The notes under the pieces were generated by a model. It saw nothing but the letters and a program-made list of their open reading frames with translations. It did no database searches and was not told where the DNA came from. From CAWIHK01 sp963835935 (GTDB lineage Bacteria > Bacteroidota > Ignavibacteria > UBA10030 > CAVZMI01), in assembly GCA_963835935.1 (NCBI GenBank), contig CAWIHK010000005.1:558001-622000 (forward strand): DNA of 64,000 bases, given 5' to 3'. The translations under genes and the position numbers were made by a program. Below, one piece after another: positions 27,382-35,444 of the stretch (positions are counted from its first letter, which is position 1; each line of letters starts with the position of its first letter).

Positions 27382-27805
27382 TGGGTTATTGATATAGTTT
27401 AAAAAGTTATAAACACATATTAACATTTTTTAAGAATAGTTATAAACCATTCTTTTGTGAATTATCAAAAGGATTCTTTCGGAAAAAATATTCACATGAA
27501 TGCAAACTAGTTAAATTGTTCATTTTCAATGGCAAATCGTATTATTTTCAACATTGCTAACAACTTATCCACAAATAATATCTACAAAGAAACTGCAAAA
27601 AATTCACCAAAAAAAAGTAAAATACAATTAAAACTTATTCACATATTATAAACAAAACATAATCATGAAATGGGCGAATTATTATAACACATTTTTGCAC
27701 TGAGCGCAAGGGGAAAAATTAAAAAATATAACTTTATTTTCTAAGAAAAAATTTTTATATTTTATAACTTTAAAAGAAGTATGAATTCAGACACATGGAG
27801 AATCT
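27382..27805. other. Probable replication origin (oriC) with DnaA boxes
   Basis: The stretch between dnaA and rpmH is very AT-rich and contains a perfect DnaA box TTATCCACA at 27565-27573, a TTATTCACA box at 27635-27643 and a one-mismatch ATATTCACA at 27488-27496; another perfect box lies just inside dnaA (27344-27352). Long A/T runs (27700-27775) could serve as the unwinding element. Genes on both sides are transcribed away from it: dnaA-gyr leftward, rpmH onward rightward. Two parS sites lie about 4 and 6 kb to the right. There is no other gene in the 424 bases; a promoter for rpmH must be near 27740-27800. Confidence 0.75.
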
Positions 27806-27952
27806 ATGAAAAGAACATTTCAACCAAGTAATCGAAAAAGAAAAAATAAGCATGGATTTCGTGAACGAATGAAGACAAAAAATGGAAGAGAAGTATTAAA
27901 TCGTCGCCGCGCGAAAGGTCGTCATAAACTCACCGTCAGCCACGAAAAGTAA
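27806..27952 (+). CDS. rpmH: 50S ribosomal protein L34
   Basis: A 48-residue reading frame, MKRTFQPSNRKRKNKHGFRE, then RMKTKNGREVLNRRRAKGRH and KLTVSHEK, is ribosomal protein L34 with the conserved MKRT(F/Y)QP start and RRRAKGR core. GGAG precedes the ATG. Its position next to oriC and upstream of rnpA is the canonical bacterial order. Confidence 0.96.
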   Translation: MKRTFQPSNRKRKNKHGFRERMKTKNGREVLNRRRAKGRHKLTVSHEK

Positions 27953-27977
27953 ACCCACTTTAATGTGAGGCGTTAAT

Positions 27978-28364
27978 ATGCGCCACACTCTCAGGAAACA
28001 AGATATTCTTCGAGGATACGGAGATTTTCAAAAAGTATTCAAAAAAGGCGAAATATTTGCTGAAAAATATTTGAAAATAATCGTTCTTCGAGAAGAACAA
28101 GCATCTAAACAGGAAATGTTAAAAATTGGCTTTGCAGTTGAAAAGCGTTTTTGTTCTGCTGTTGATCGAAACCGTCTAAAAAGAAAAATGAGAGAGATTG
28201 TTCGTATTAATAAAAATAGATTGGTAGAACAATGCAAAGAAGGAAAAATAACAAATTTAATTCTTCTTTGTAGACCAAGTCGAAATAAAAAAAGTGGCCA
28301 AATATATCCAAATATTCAAGAAATAGAAAAAGAATTCTTTCATCTTCTTACAAAGTTAGTGTAG
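27978..28364 (+). CDS. rnpA: Ribonuclease P protein component
   Basis: RnpA is the protein partner of the M1 RNA in tRNA 5' processing. The 128-residue basic protein carries LRKQDILRGYGDFQKVFKKG at the N-terminus and the RNA-binding signature VDRNRLKRKMREIVRINKNR. It is slightly longer than average through a C-terminal helix. It lies 25 bases after rpmH and 14 before yidD, in the rpmH-rnpA-yidD-yidC run. Confidence 0.94.
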   Translation: MRHTLRKQDILRGYGDFQKVFKKGEIFAEKYLKIIVLREEQASKQEMLKIGFAVEKRFCSAVDRNRLKRKMREIVRINKNRLVEQCKEGKITNLILLCRPSRNKKSGQIYPNIQEIEKEFFHLLTKLV

Positions 28365-28378
28365 ATGGCGGAAAAAAA

Positions 28379-28588
28379 ATGAATATTCTTGCAAAAAGAA
28401 TAATCGAATTTTATCAACATTATATATCGCCGTTATTTCCGGGAAAATGTAGATTTTATCCGTCATGTTCAATGTATGCAATTGAAGCATTTCAAAAATA
28501 TGGATTTCCAAAAGCTTTATATTTGACAATTTTTAGAATTTTAAAATGTAATCCTCTGCATCCAGGAGGATTCGATCCAGTTCCATAA
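28379..28588 (+). CDS. yidD: Membrane protein insertion efficiency factor YidD
   Basis: The 69-residue protein shows the YidD core: FYQHYISPLFPGKCRFYPSC, SMYAIEAFQKYG and the C-terminal CNPLHPGGFDPVP. The two conserved Cys regions are intact. YidD is a small membrane-associated factor that assists YidC; it is encoded here directly between rnpA and yidC. Confidence 0.93.
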   Translation: MNILAKRIIEFYQHYISPLFPGKCRFYPSCSMYAIEAFQKYGFPKALYLTIFRILKCNPLHPGGFDPVP

Positions 28589-28612
28589 TTATTATGATTG
28601 AAAGGTTTAGGA

Positions 28613-30376
28613 ATGGATAAACAATCAGTACTTGGTTTTATTCTTATCGGTGTGATCTTGATGATGTGGATTTATATATCCACACCAACAAGAGAAAACA
28701 ATTCCCAGACAATTAAAAAAGATACAATAACAATACAACCGCAAAAAAAAGAGGAACCGGTTGAAACAGTAAAAGAAGATACATTAGGAAGATTTTTTTC
28801 AAGATTACCTTTCGAAAATGAATCGACGATCACAATTGAAACGGATCTATACAAAGCGATTTTTACAACAAAAGGGGGATTGTTAAAAGAATATACACTT
28901 AAAAAACATGCAGAATGGAATGGATTTCCAGTCGAGCTGGTAGATTATAAAACTGGCGGAGATTTAAGTTTGTTGTTCATGACCACAGATGGAAAATTGA
29001 TCAATACGAGAAATTTTTATTTCAAAACACGAAGCTACAATCAAATTCTGAAAGAAAAAGAAGAATATGATCTAGAATTTGAGCTCTCACTTGCGGATGG
29101 GCGATCAATTATAAAGAGATTTACACTAAAGAATGGTGGTTATTCGTTTGAAACTGAATTTAAATTGATAAACATGGGTGATGTAATCGCGAACTACGAA
29201 TACCAAATCGTTTGGGAGAACAGTTTACGGTACACAGAAAGAAATTCAGTTGATGAATCCAATTACTCGGAAGCATACACATTTATCGGTCGTGAACTAA
29301 CCGAACTAAACGCATCAGCTTACGATAAGGAAGACAAGATTGATTTAACAGGATCAACAGATTGGATTGCAATACGAAATAAGTATTTTGCTATGGCAAT
29401 GATTCCAAGATCAGAAAAAGGATCGGGAGTAGTTCTTAATGGTATAAAACGCGGAGCGCCAGATAACGGTTTCACAAAATTATACTCTGCAGGATTGAAA
29501 ATTCCATTTAAAGGAAACACAAGAGAGAACACAGTAGTAACAATCTTTCTAGGGCCACTGGATTATTATTTATTAAAAAGTTACGATGTCGATCTTCAGA
29601 GAATAATGAAATTCGGGATAGAATGGTTAGTCCGCCCAATAGCGATTTATTTCATGTTGCCGTTATTTACATTTCTAAAAAGTTTCATTCCAAATTATGG
29701 AATTATAATAATCATCTTTACGTTCATCATTCGTTTACTTCTTTACCCTTTAACAAAGACTTCAATGAAGTCGATGAAAAAAATGCAAATGCTTCAACCA
29801 ATGATGGAAGAAATAAAAGAAAAATATAAAGATGAGCCGGAGAGAATGAATCGTGAAGTAATGAACCTTTATAAAGACTACGGAGTAAATCCTGCAGGAG
29901 GATGCTTACCGTTCCTTTTACAACTTCCGATTTTATTAGCATTATACAATGTGTTCAGTACGGCCATTGAATTACGCCATGCAAGTTTTATGCTTTGGAT
30001 GACAGATCTTTCTGCGCCAGACGTAATAATGCATTTACCATTTACAATACCAATTTTTGGAGGAAATCATATAAGCGGGCTCGCTCTCTTTATGGGAGTA
30101 AGCATGTTTATTCAACAAAAGATGACTGTAAAAGATCCAAGACAAAAAGCAATGGTATGGATCTTTCCTATATTAATGACGTTAATGTTTAATAATTGGC
30201 CATCTGGATTAAATCTTTATTACGCAGTCTTCAATATAACAATGAGTGTTCAACAATTATGGACAAATAAATTTAGTAAAGATGAACCACTGAGAAAAAT
30301 TGAAAGAAAAAAGAAAAGAGGAGGCGTATTTTCTAAATGGTATGATACATTGCCTTCTGCATATAAAAAGAAGTAA
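28613..30376 (+). CDS. yidC: Membrane protein insertase YidC
   Basis: YidC inserts inner-membrane proteins, alone or with Sec. ATG 28613 follows TTTAGGA; an earlier TTG at 28598 is weaker. The 587-residue chain has a first membrane segment (SVLGFILIGVILMMWIYI), a long periplasmic beta domain with the FETEFKLINMGDVIANYEYQ stretch as in Gram-negative YidC, and the C-terminal insertase region (MLPLFTFLKSFIPNYGIII, MQMLQPMMEEIKEKY, then GGCLPFLLQLPILLALYNVF). The C-terminus is Lys-rich. A strong terminator follows at 30390. Confidence 0.96.
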   Translation: MDKQSVLGFILIGVILMMWIYISTPTRENNSQTIKKDTITIQPQKKEEPVETVKEDTLGRFFSRLPFENESTITIETDLYKAIFTTKGGLLKEYTLKKHAEWNGFPVELVDYKTGGDLSLLFMTTDGKLINTRNFYFKTRSYNQILKEKEEYDLEFELSLADGRSIIKRFTLKNGGYSFETEFKLINMGDVIANYEYQIVWENSLRYTERNSVDESNYSEAYTFIGRELTELNASAYDKEDKIDLTGSTDWIAIRNKYFAMAMIPRSEKGSGVVLNGIKRGAPDNGFTKLYSAGLKIPFKGNTRENTVVTIFLGPLDYYLLKSYDVDLQRIMKFGIEWLVRPIAIYFMLPLFTFLKSFIPNYGIIIIIFTFIIRLLLYPLTKTSMKSMKKMQMLQPMMEEIKEKYKDEPERMNREVMNLYKDYGVNPAGGCLPFLLQLPILLALYNVFSTAIELRHASFMLWMTDLSAPDVIMHLPFTIPIFGGNHISGLALFMGVSMFIQQKMTVKDPRQKAMVWIFPILMTLMFNNWPSGLNLYYAVFNITMSVQQLWTNKFSKDEPLRKIERKKKRGGVFSKWYDTLPSAYKKK

Positions 30377-30389
30377 GTATTAATGAAAG

Positions 30390-30413
30390 AGTCCGCTTCG
30401 AGCGGACTTTTTT
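30390..30413 (+). terminator. Rho-independent terminator after yidC
   Basis: AGTCCGCT (30390-30397) pairs with AGCGGACT (30401-30408) around TCG, followed by a T-run. It lies 14 bases after the yidC stop and before mnmE, so mnmE probably has its own promoter in the next 60 bases or depends on readthrough. Confidence 0.88.
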
Positions 30414-30475
30414 ATTTAATAACTGACTAATTGCGATGAGATTAAAAAAATGTTAGATTTAACAATAAAATTAGA

Positions 30476-31870
30476 ATGACAGCTATTATTAAAAATAATG
30501 ACACCATTGCAGCAATAGCAACTCCAATTGGAGAAGGTGGAATTTCTGTAATTAGGATCTGTGGACCTACAGCATGTAAAACAATCGATAAAATATTTAA
30601 AGGAAAAATAAGACTTGCAGATGCAATAACTCATACAGTACATTTCGGAATAATTTTAGGAAAAGATAATATTCCAATCGATCAAGTTATAGCGACCGTA
30701 TTTAGTGAAAAAAATTCGTACACAGGTGAAGAAACAGTTGAACTTAGTTGTCACGGCGGAATGTACGTCACCGAAGAAATACTTAATACCGTTATTGCAA
30801 CAGGTTGCAGGTTTGCAGAACCTGGCGAATTTACAAAGAGAGCATTCTTGAATGGAAAAATAGATCTCGTTCAAGCAGAAGCAGTAGCAGATTTGATATA
30901 TGCACGTAATGAATTATCAAGAAGGAATTCAATTGAACAAATTCAAGGATATCTATCAAATGAAATAAAAAATTTAAAAAGCGAACTACTGAAAATATGT
31001 GGACTTCTAGAACTTGAACTTGATTTTACCGAAGAAGATATTGAGCTTGCAAAAAAAGAAGATATAAAAGAATTTCTTGAAAAAACAATTAACAAAATAA
31101 AAAATCTTATAGAATCATTTAAAGAAGGACGAATATATCGTGAAGGTGTAAAAACAGCAATAATTGGAAAAACAAATACAGGAAAATCAAGTTTATTAAA
31201 TAAACTATTAAAAGAAGATCGTGCAATAGTAAGTCATATAGCAGGAACAACAAGAGATACAATAGAAGAAAATATAACAATCAATGGTTTATTATTTAGT
31301 TTAACTGATACAGCTGGATTGAGAATTGCGGAAGATGAAATTGAATATGAAGGAATAAATAGAACAAAGAAAATGATGAAAAAAGCCGATCTTCTACTTT
31401 ATTTAGTTGAAAGTGTAATGAGTGAAGATGAATTAAAAATAGAATTCGGAGAATATAAAAAAATAAAAAATGAATTTAAGAATGCAGAAACAATATTCTG
31501 TATTAATAAAATCGATTTAATCACAGATAAAAAGATTAGTGGTTTAAAAGAAAAATTTAAAGATTCGGTACAAATTTCCGTTAAAAACGAAATTGGATTA
31601 AATGAATTAAAATCAATTATGGTAAAAAAAATTAAACCTGGAGGCAACGAGTCAAGTTTGGTGATAACGAATTCACGACATAGAAATATTCTTCAGAGAA
31701 CAAAAGAGAGACTTTTAATATCTCTAGAATCATTAAAAACCAATAAAGGCAATGAATTGATTGTAATCGATATCAGAGCTGCTTTAGATATAATAGGAGA
31801 ACTTATTGGAGAAACAACATCTGAAGATATATTGAATGAAATATTTTCAAGATTTTGTATTGGAAAATAA
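30476..31870 (+). CDS. mnmE: tRNA uridine-5-carboxymethylaminomethyl modification GTPase
   Basis: MnmE and MnmG together make cmnm5U at the tRNA wobble position. The 464-residue chain has the N-terminal tetrahydrofolate-binding domain (NDTIAAIATPIGEGGISVIR), the G domain (G1 GKTNTGKSSLLNKLL, G2 AGTTRDT, G3 DTAGL, G4 NKID) and the C-terminal FCIGK motif needed for catalysis. It lies 18 bases upstream of mnmG, with a parS site in between, so the two subunits of the complex are neighbours. Confidence 0.96.
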   Translation: MTAIIKNNDTIAAIATPIGEGGISVIRICGPTACKTIDKIFKGKIRLADAITHTVHFGIILGKDNIPIDQVIATVFSEKNSYTGEETVELSCHGGMYVTEEILNTVIATGCRFAEPGEFTKRAFLNGKIDLVQAEAVADLIYARNELSRRNSIEQIQGYLSNEIKNLKSELLKICGLLELELDFTEEDIELAKKEDIKEFLEKTINKIKNLIESFKEGRIYREGVKTAIIGKTNTGKSSLLNKLLKEDRAIVSHIAGTTRDTIEENITINGLLFSLTDTAGLRIAEDEIEYEGINRTKKMMKKADLLLYLVESVMSEDELKIEFGEYKKIKNEFKNAETIFCINKIDLITDKKISGLKEKFKDSVQISVKNEIGLNELKSIMVKKIKPGGNESSLVITNSRHRNILQRTKERLLISLESLKTNKGNELIVIDIRAALDIIGELIGETTSEDILNEIFSRFCIGK

Positions 31871-31872
31871 TA

Positions 31873-31888
31873 TGTTTCACGTGAAACA
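31873..31888. promoter_or_regulatory. parS site (ParB binding), left of mnmG
   Basis: TGTTTCACGTGAAACA is a perfect 16-base palindrome and matches the bacterial chromosomal parS consensus (TGTTNCACGTGAAACA). It fills the gap between mnmE and mnmG, ending at the base before the mnmG ATG, so ParB binding may also affect translation or transcription here. It lies about 4.3 kb from the probable oriC, as usual for parS. Confidence 0.92.
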
Positions 31889-33757
31889 ATGAAGGAAAAT
31901 TTTGATATTATAGTTGTGGGAGGTGGTCATGCGGGAATCGAAGCATCCATAACTGCCGCAAGAATGGGTTGTGAAACGTTGTTATTAACAATGGATAAAA
32001 ACGCAATTGGAAGAATGTCTTGCAACCCAGCAATAGGCGGAACGGCCAAGGGACATCTCGTAAGGGAAATTGATGCTATAGGTGGAGTAATGGGTCAACT
32101 TGCCGATAAAACTGGAATTCATTTTAAAATGCTTAATAAATCAAAAGGTCCGGCAGTTTGGTCACCTCGTTCACAAAATGATAGAGCTTGGTATTCAAAA
32201 GAAGCAATAAGATTGGTTGAGAGTATTAATAAACTGGAAATTCTTGAGGATTCTCTTTTAAACATTGCTGTTAAAGATAAAAAAATAGTGGGTATTAAGA
32301 CGAAAACGGGTAAAGAATTAAAATGCACAGCCCTCATTCTTTGTATGGGTACATTCCTAAATGGTTTGATGTATACAGGACTAGAAAGTTGTGTAGGAGG
32401 TAGATATGGAGAGAAAGACTCGACAGGAGTTACGGAATCGCTTGTAAAAATTGGGTTTGAGTTTGGAAGATTAAAAACTGGTACACCGCCACGTATTGAT
32501 TATAACAGTATAGATTTTGATAAAACCGAAATTCAGATAGGGGATGATCCTCCACAACCATTCTCATTTCGTACAGAAAGAATATTACAAAAACAAATTC
32601 CAATGTATTTAACATATACAACAAAAAATACACACGAAATCCTTAAAAAAGGTTTCGATCGATCACCGATGTTTACTGGAAGAATAAAAGGAATCGGTCC
32701 AAGATATTGTCCTTCCATCGAAGATAAGATAAATAGATTTACAGAAAGAGAGAGACATCATATTTTTTTGGAAAGGGAAGGATATGATTCTGAAGTTGTT
32801 TATGTGAATGGGTTTGCAACTAGTTTACCGGGTGATATTCAACTAGAAGGATTGAGAAGTATTCCGGGGCTCGAAAATGTTAAAATGCTTCGTCCTGGTT
32901 ATGCAGTTGAATACGATTATTTTCCACCTCATCAAATAAAATTAACTCTTGAAACAAAATTAGCAGAAGGTCTTTATTTTGCAGGACAAATAAATGGAAC
33001 ATCAGGATATGAAGAAGCCGCGGCACAAGGATTGATTGCAGGAATTAACGCAGCATTGAAAATAAAAAGGGAAAAGCCTTTTGTTTTAAAAAGATCCGAA
33101 GCTTACATTGGAGTTTTAATTGATGATTTAGTAAATAAAAGTACAGAAGAACCATACAGAATGTTCACCTCTCGAGCCGAGTATAGACTTGTACTTCGTC
33201 AGGATAATGCTGATCGTCGTTTGATGGAATATGGGAATAGATACGGTTTGATCTCTAATGATAATTACAAAAAAGTTAAAGATAAAGAGAATTCAATTTC
33301 GAAAGCATGGATATTAGTGAACACAAAAATAATAACACCAAAAAAAATTAATGTTTATCTAGACACAATAGGTAGTTCTACAATTGAAGAAAATGAATTT
33401 ATCGTAAAATTATTACGTAGACCGGAAATCTCTTTGAAGGAATTTATTAAAAATCTTGATGAACAGGAAGAGTTAAAAAAACTGTTGGAGAAATATGAGG
33501 TAATTGAACAACTCGAAATTGAAATTAAATATGAAGGATATATCAAACGTCAATTTGAACAAATAAAAGATTTCGTAAAACAAGAATCAATAATAATACG
33601 GGAGGACTTTGATTACAATCGGGTCAAATCTTTAAGTACAGAAGGAAGAGAAAAACTTAAACGAGTTCGACCAACTTCAATCGGACAGGCGTCTAGAATT
33701 GCAGGAGTAACTCCATCAGATATTTCTGTTTTATTAATCTATTTAAAATCAGTATAA
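31889..33757 (+). CDS. mnmG: tRNA uridine-5-carboxymethylaminomethyl modification FAD enzyme
   Basis: MnmG (GidA) binds FAD and NADH and works with MnmE on the wobble uridine of several tRNAs. The 622-residue chain starts with the FAD motif VVGGGHAGIEASITAARMG, carries the conserved SCNPAIGGTAKGHLVREIDA block, the GLYFAGQINGTSGYEEAAAQ motif and a C-terminal helical domain that contacts MnmE. It is flanked by two parS sites, one at each end. The start has no Shine-Dalgarno of its own; the parS palindrome takes that place. Confidence 0.96.
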   Translation: MKENFDIIVVGGGHAGIEASITAARMGCETLLLTMDKNAIGRMSCNPAIGGTAKGHLVREIDAIGGVMGQLADKTGIHFKMLNKSKGPAVWSPRSQNDRAWYSKEAIRLVESINKLEILEDSLLNIAVKDKKIVGIKTKTGKELKCTALILCMGTFLNGLMYTGLESCVGGRYGEKDSTGVTESLVKIGFEFGRLKTGTPPRIDYNSIDFDKTEIQIGDDPPQPFSFRTERILQKQIPMYLTYTTKNTHEILKKGFDRSPMFTGRIKGIGPRYCPSIEDKINRFTERERHHIFLEREGYDSEVVYVNGFATSLPGDIQLEGLRSIPGLENVKMLRPGYAVEYDYFPPHQIKLTLETKLAEGLYFAGQINGTSGYEEAAAQGLIAGINAALKIKREKPFVLKRSEAYIGVLIDDLVNKSTEEPYRMFTSRAEYRLVLRQDNADRRLMEYGNRYGLISNDNYKKVKDKENSISKAWILVNTKIITPKKINVYLDTIGSSTIEENEFIVKLLRRPEISLKEFIKNLDEQEELKKLLEKYEVIEQLEIEIKYEGYIKRQFEQIKDFVKQESIIIREDFDYNRVKSLSTEGREKLKRVRPTSIGQASRIAGVTPSDISVLLIYLKSV

Positions 33758-33773
33758 GGTTTCACGTGAAACA
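33758..33773. promoter_or_regulatory. parS site (ParB binding), right of mnmG
   Basis: GGTTTCACGTGAAACA matches parS in 15 of 16 positions (G for T at the first base); the central 14 bases are a perfect palindrome. It starts at the base after the mnmG stop, and its last base is the A of the rsmG start codon. With 31873-31888 it makes a pair 1.87 kb apart. Confidence 0.88.
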
Positions 33774-34507
33774 TGATTAAAAATTCAACATGGTTTGAAT
33801 TACTTCTTAATGCAAACGGTATTCCGTTATTGCGTAATCAGGTAGAACAACTTGAGTTATATGTTAGTTTACTTCTAGAATGGAATCAGAAAGTAAATTT
33901 GATTTCACGGAAAAGTGAAGAAACAATTTGGGAAGAACAAATTTTACATAGCATTTCTTTTTTATTCAAAAACAATTTACATTTTTCTACTTCCGTTATT
34001 GATGTTGGCACCGGAGGAGGATTACCAGGAATACCTCTAAAAATAATAAGACCGGATTTATCGATAACGTTATTAGACTCTATATCAAAAAAAATTGATG
34101 CTCTTAATAATATTTTATCTAAGTTAAATCTATCAAATATTGAAGCACTTTGTTCGCGTGCAGAAGACCTTTATAAAAAAAAGGATTTCTCGAAAAGGTA
34201 TGATTATGTTATATTTCGTGGAGTTGGCCCACTACTTGATTTATGGAAATATGGTGCTACTTTATTGCGCCATGTGAATAATAATAATATGAGAGAATTA
34301 ATCACGATAAAACCAGGATTTGAAGTCCATAATATTCCTACGAATTCTATTTTAGCTTTAAAAGGAGGAAATATTGATGATGAACTTAGCTTGTTTCGTA
34401 AAAAGAAACCTGATATTTTAATTACAAAATTAGATATTGTTTTCCGAGGTGATGCTGATATTGCAAATCGAGAGAAAAAAATAATAATCCTACAAAAAAA
34501 GGTTTGA
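33773..34507 (+). CDS. rsmG: 16S rRNA (guanine-527-N7)-methyltransferase
   Basis: RsmG (GidB) methylates G527 of 16S rRNA using SAM. The 244-residue protein has the SAM motif SVIDVGTGGGLPGIPLKI (about residues 75-92), a helical N-terminus with LLEWNQKVNLIS and the VIFRGVGP region in place of the usual R(A)VA motif. It is slightly longer than many RsmG proteins. The start codon overlaps the right parS by one base; only one base separates its stop from murQ. Confidence 0.93.
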   Translation: MIKNSTWFELLLNANGIPLLRNQVEQLELYVSLLLEWNQKVNLISRKSEETIWEEQILHSISFLFKNNLHFSTSVIDVGTGGGLPGIPLKIIRPDLSITLLDSISKKIDALNNILSKLNLSNIEALCSRAEDLYKKKDFSKRYDYVIFRGVGPLLDLWKYGATLLRHVNNNNMRELITIKPGFEVHNIPTNSILALKGGNIDDELSLFRKKKPDILITKLDIVFRGDADIANREKKIIILQKKV

Positions 34508-34508
34508 T

Positions 34509-35444
34509 ATGACAGACAATATTCAGCTTTTTAAATATCTCGAGAATTTAAATACAGAACAACGAAATACGAAAAGTATAGATGTAGATTCATATTCTGT
34601 GTTAGAAATATTGGAAATTATTAATGATGAAGATAAGACTGTAGCTGATGCTGTCAGAGCTGAATTACCTTATATCGAGCAAGCTGTTACCTTTATTGTC
34701 AATGCATTAAAACATAATGGAAGATTCATTTATATCGGAGCCGGAACGAGTGGTAGATTGGGAATTATAGATGCTGCTGAATGTCCGCCAACGTTTGGTA
34801 CAAGACCGGAATTAATAATAGGTTTAATCGCTGGAGGTGAAAAAGCTGTATTTCATTCACAAGAAGGCGCAGAAGATAGAGAGGAATATGGAGAGAACGA
34901 TTTAAAGAATATAAATATTTCTGCATCAGATGTTGTATGTGGTCTGGCTGCAAGTAGTCGAACACCATATGTCATCGGTGGTTTACGTTATGCTCACAGT
35001 ATCGGCGCTAAAACTATCTTCTTGACAACCAATCCTCGTCATGATTTTAATATCGATGTTGATATTGCAATTTGTCCAAATGTTGGTCCGGAAGTAATAA
35101 TGGGTTCGACGAGAATGAAATCTGGTACTGCACAAAAAATGGTGATCAATATGCTTACTACAACTTCGATGATTCGACTAGGAAAGGTCTATGAAAATAT
35201 GATGATCGATTTACAGTTGACAAATAATAAACTAGTCGAACGAGCGAAACGTATACTCATGATGATAACAAATGTAACTTATGACGAAGCAAGTCGTTAC
35301 CTGGAAATTTCCGGCGGTCATGTAAAAAAAGCGATTGTGATGATCAAAGCCGGAGTTTCATCTGAAGAAGCGGAAGCTCGATTGCTGCAAGCTGATGGTT
35401 TTGTGCGTGCCGCTATCGAAAATAAAAAATATTCTATCGGTTAA
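34509..35444 (+). CDS. murQ: N-acetylmuramic acid 6-phosphate etherase
   Basis: MurQ cleaves the lactyl ether of MurNAc-6-phosphate to give GlcNAc-6-phosphate, a step of cell-wall recycling. The 311-residue chain has an SIS fold with YIGAGTSGRLGIIDAAECPP, the catalytic-Glu region HSQEGAEDREEYGENDL, GLAASSRTPYVIGGLRYA and GSTRMKSGTAQKM. No muramate kinase or PTS gene is near, so the source of MurNAc-6-phosphate is unclear. The stop overlaps the mfd start by one base. Confidence 0.94.
   Translation: MTDNIQLFKYLENLNTEQRNTKSIDVDSYSVLEILEIINDEDKTVADAVRAELPYIEQAVTFIVNALKHNGRFIYIGAGTSGRLGIIDAAECPPTFGTRPELIIGLIAGGEKAVFHSQEGAEDREEYGENDLKNINISASDVVCGLAASSRTPYVIGGLRYAHSIGAKTIFLTTNPRHDFNIDVDIAICPNVGPEVIMGSTRMKSGTAQKMVINMLTTTSMIRLGKVYENMMIDLQLTNNKLVERAKRILMMITNVTYDEASRYLEISGGHVKKAIVMIKAGVSSEEAEARLLQADGFVRAAIENKKYSIG

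Noticed and set aside
27427..27805. tRNA or other RNA gene next to dnaA
   Set aside because: No cloverleaf arms or TTCGA-type loop seen in this AT-rich DNA.
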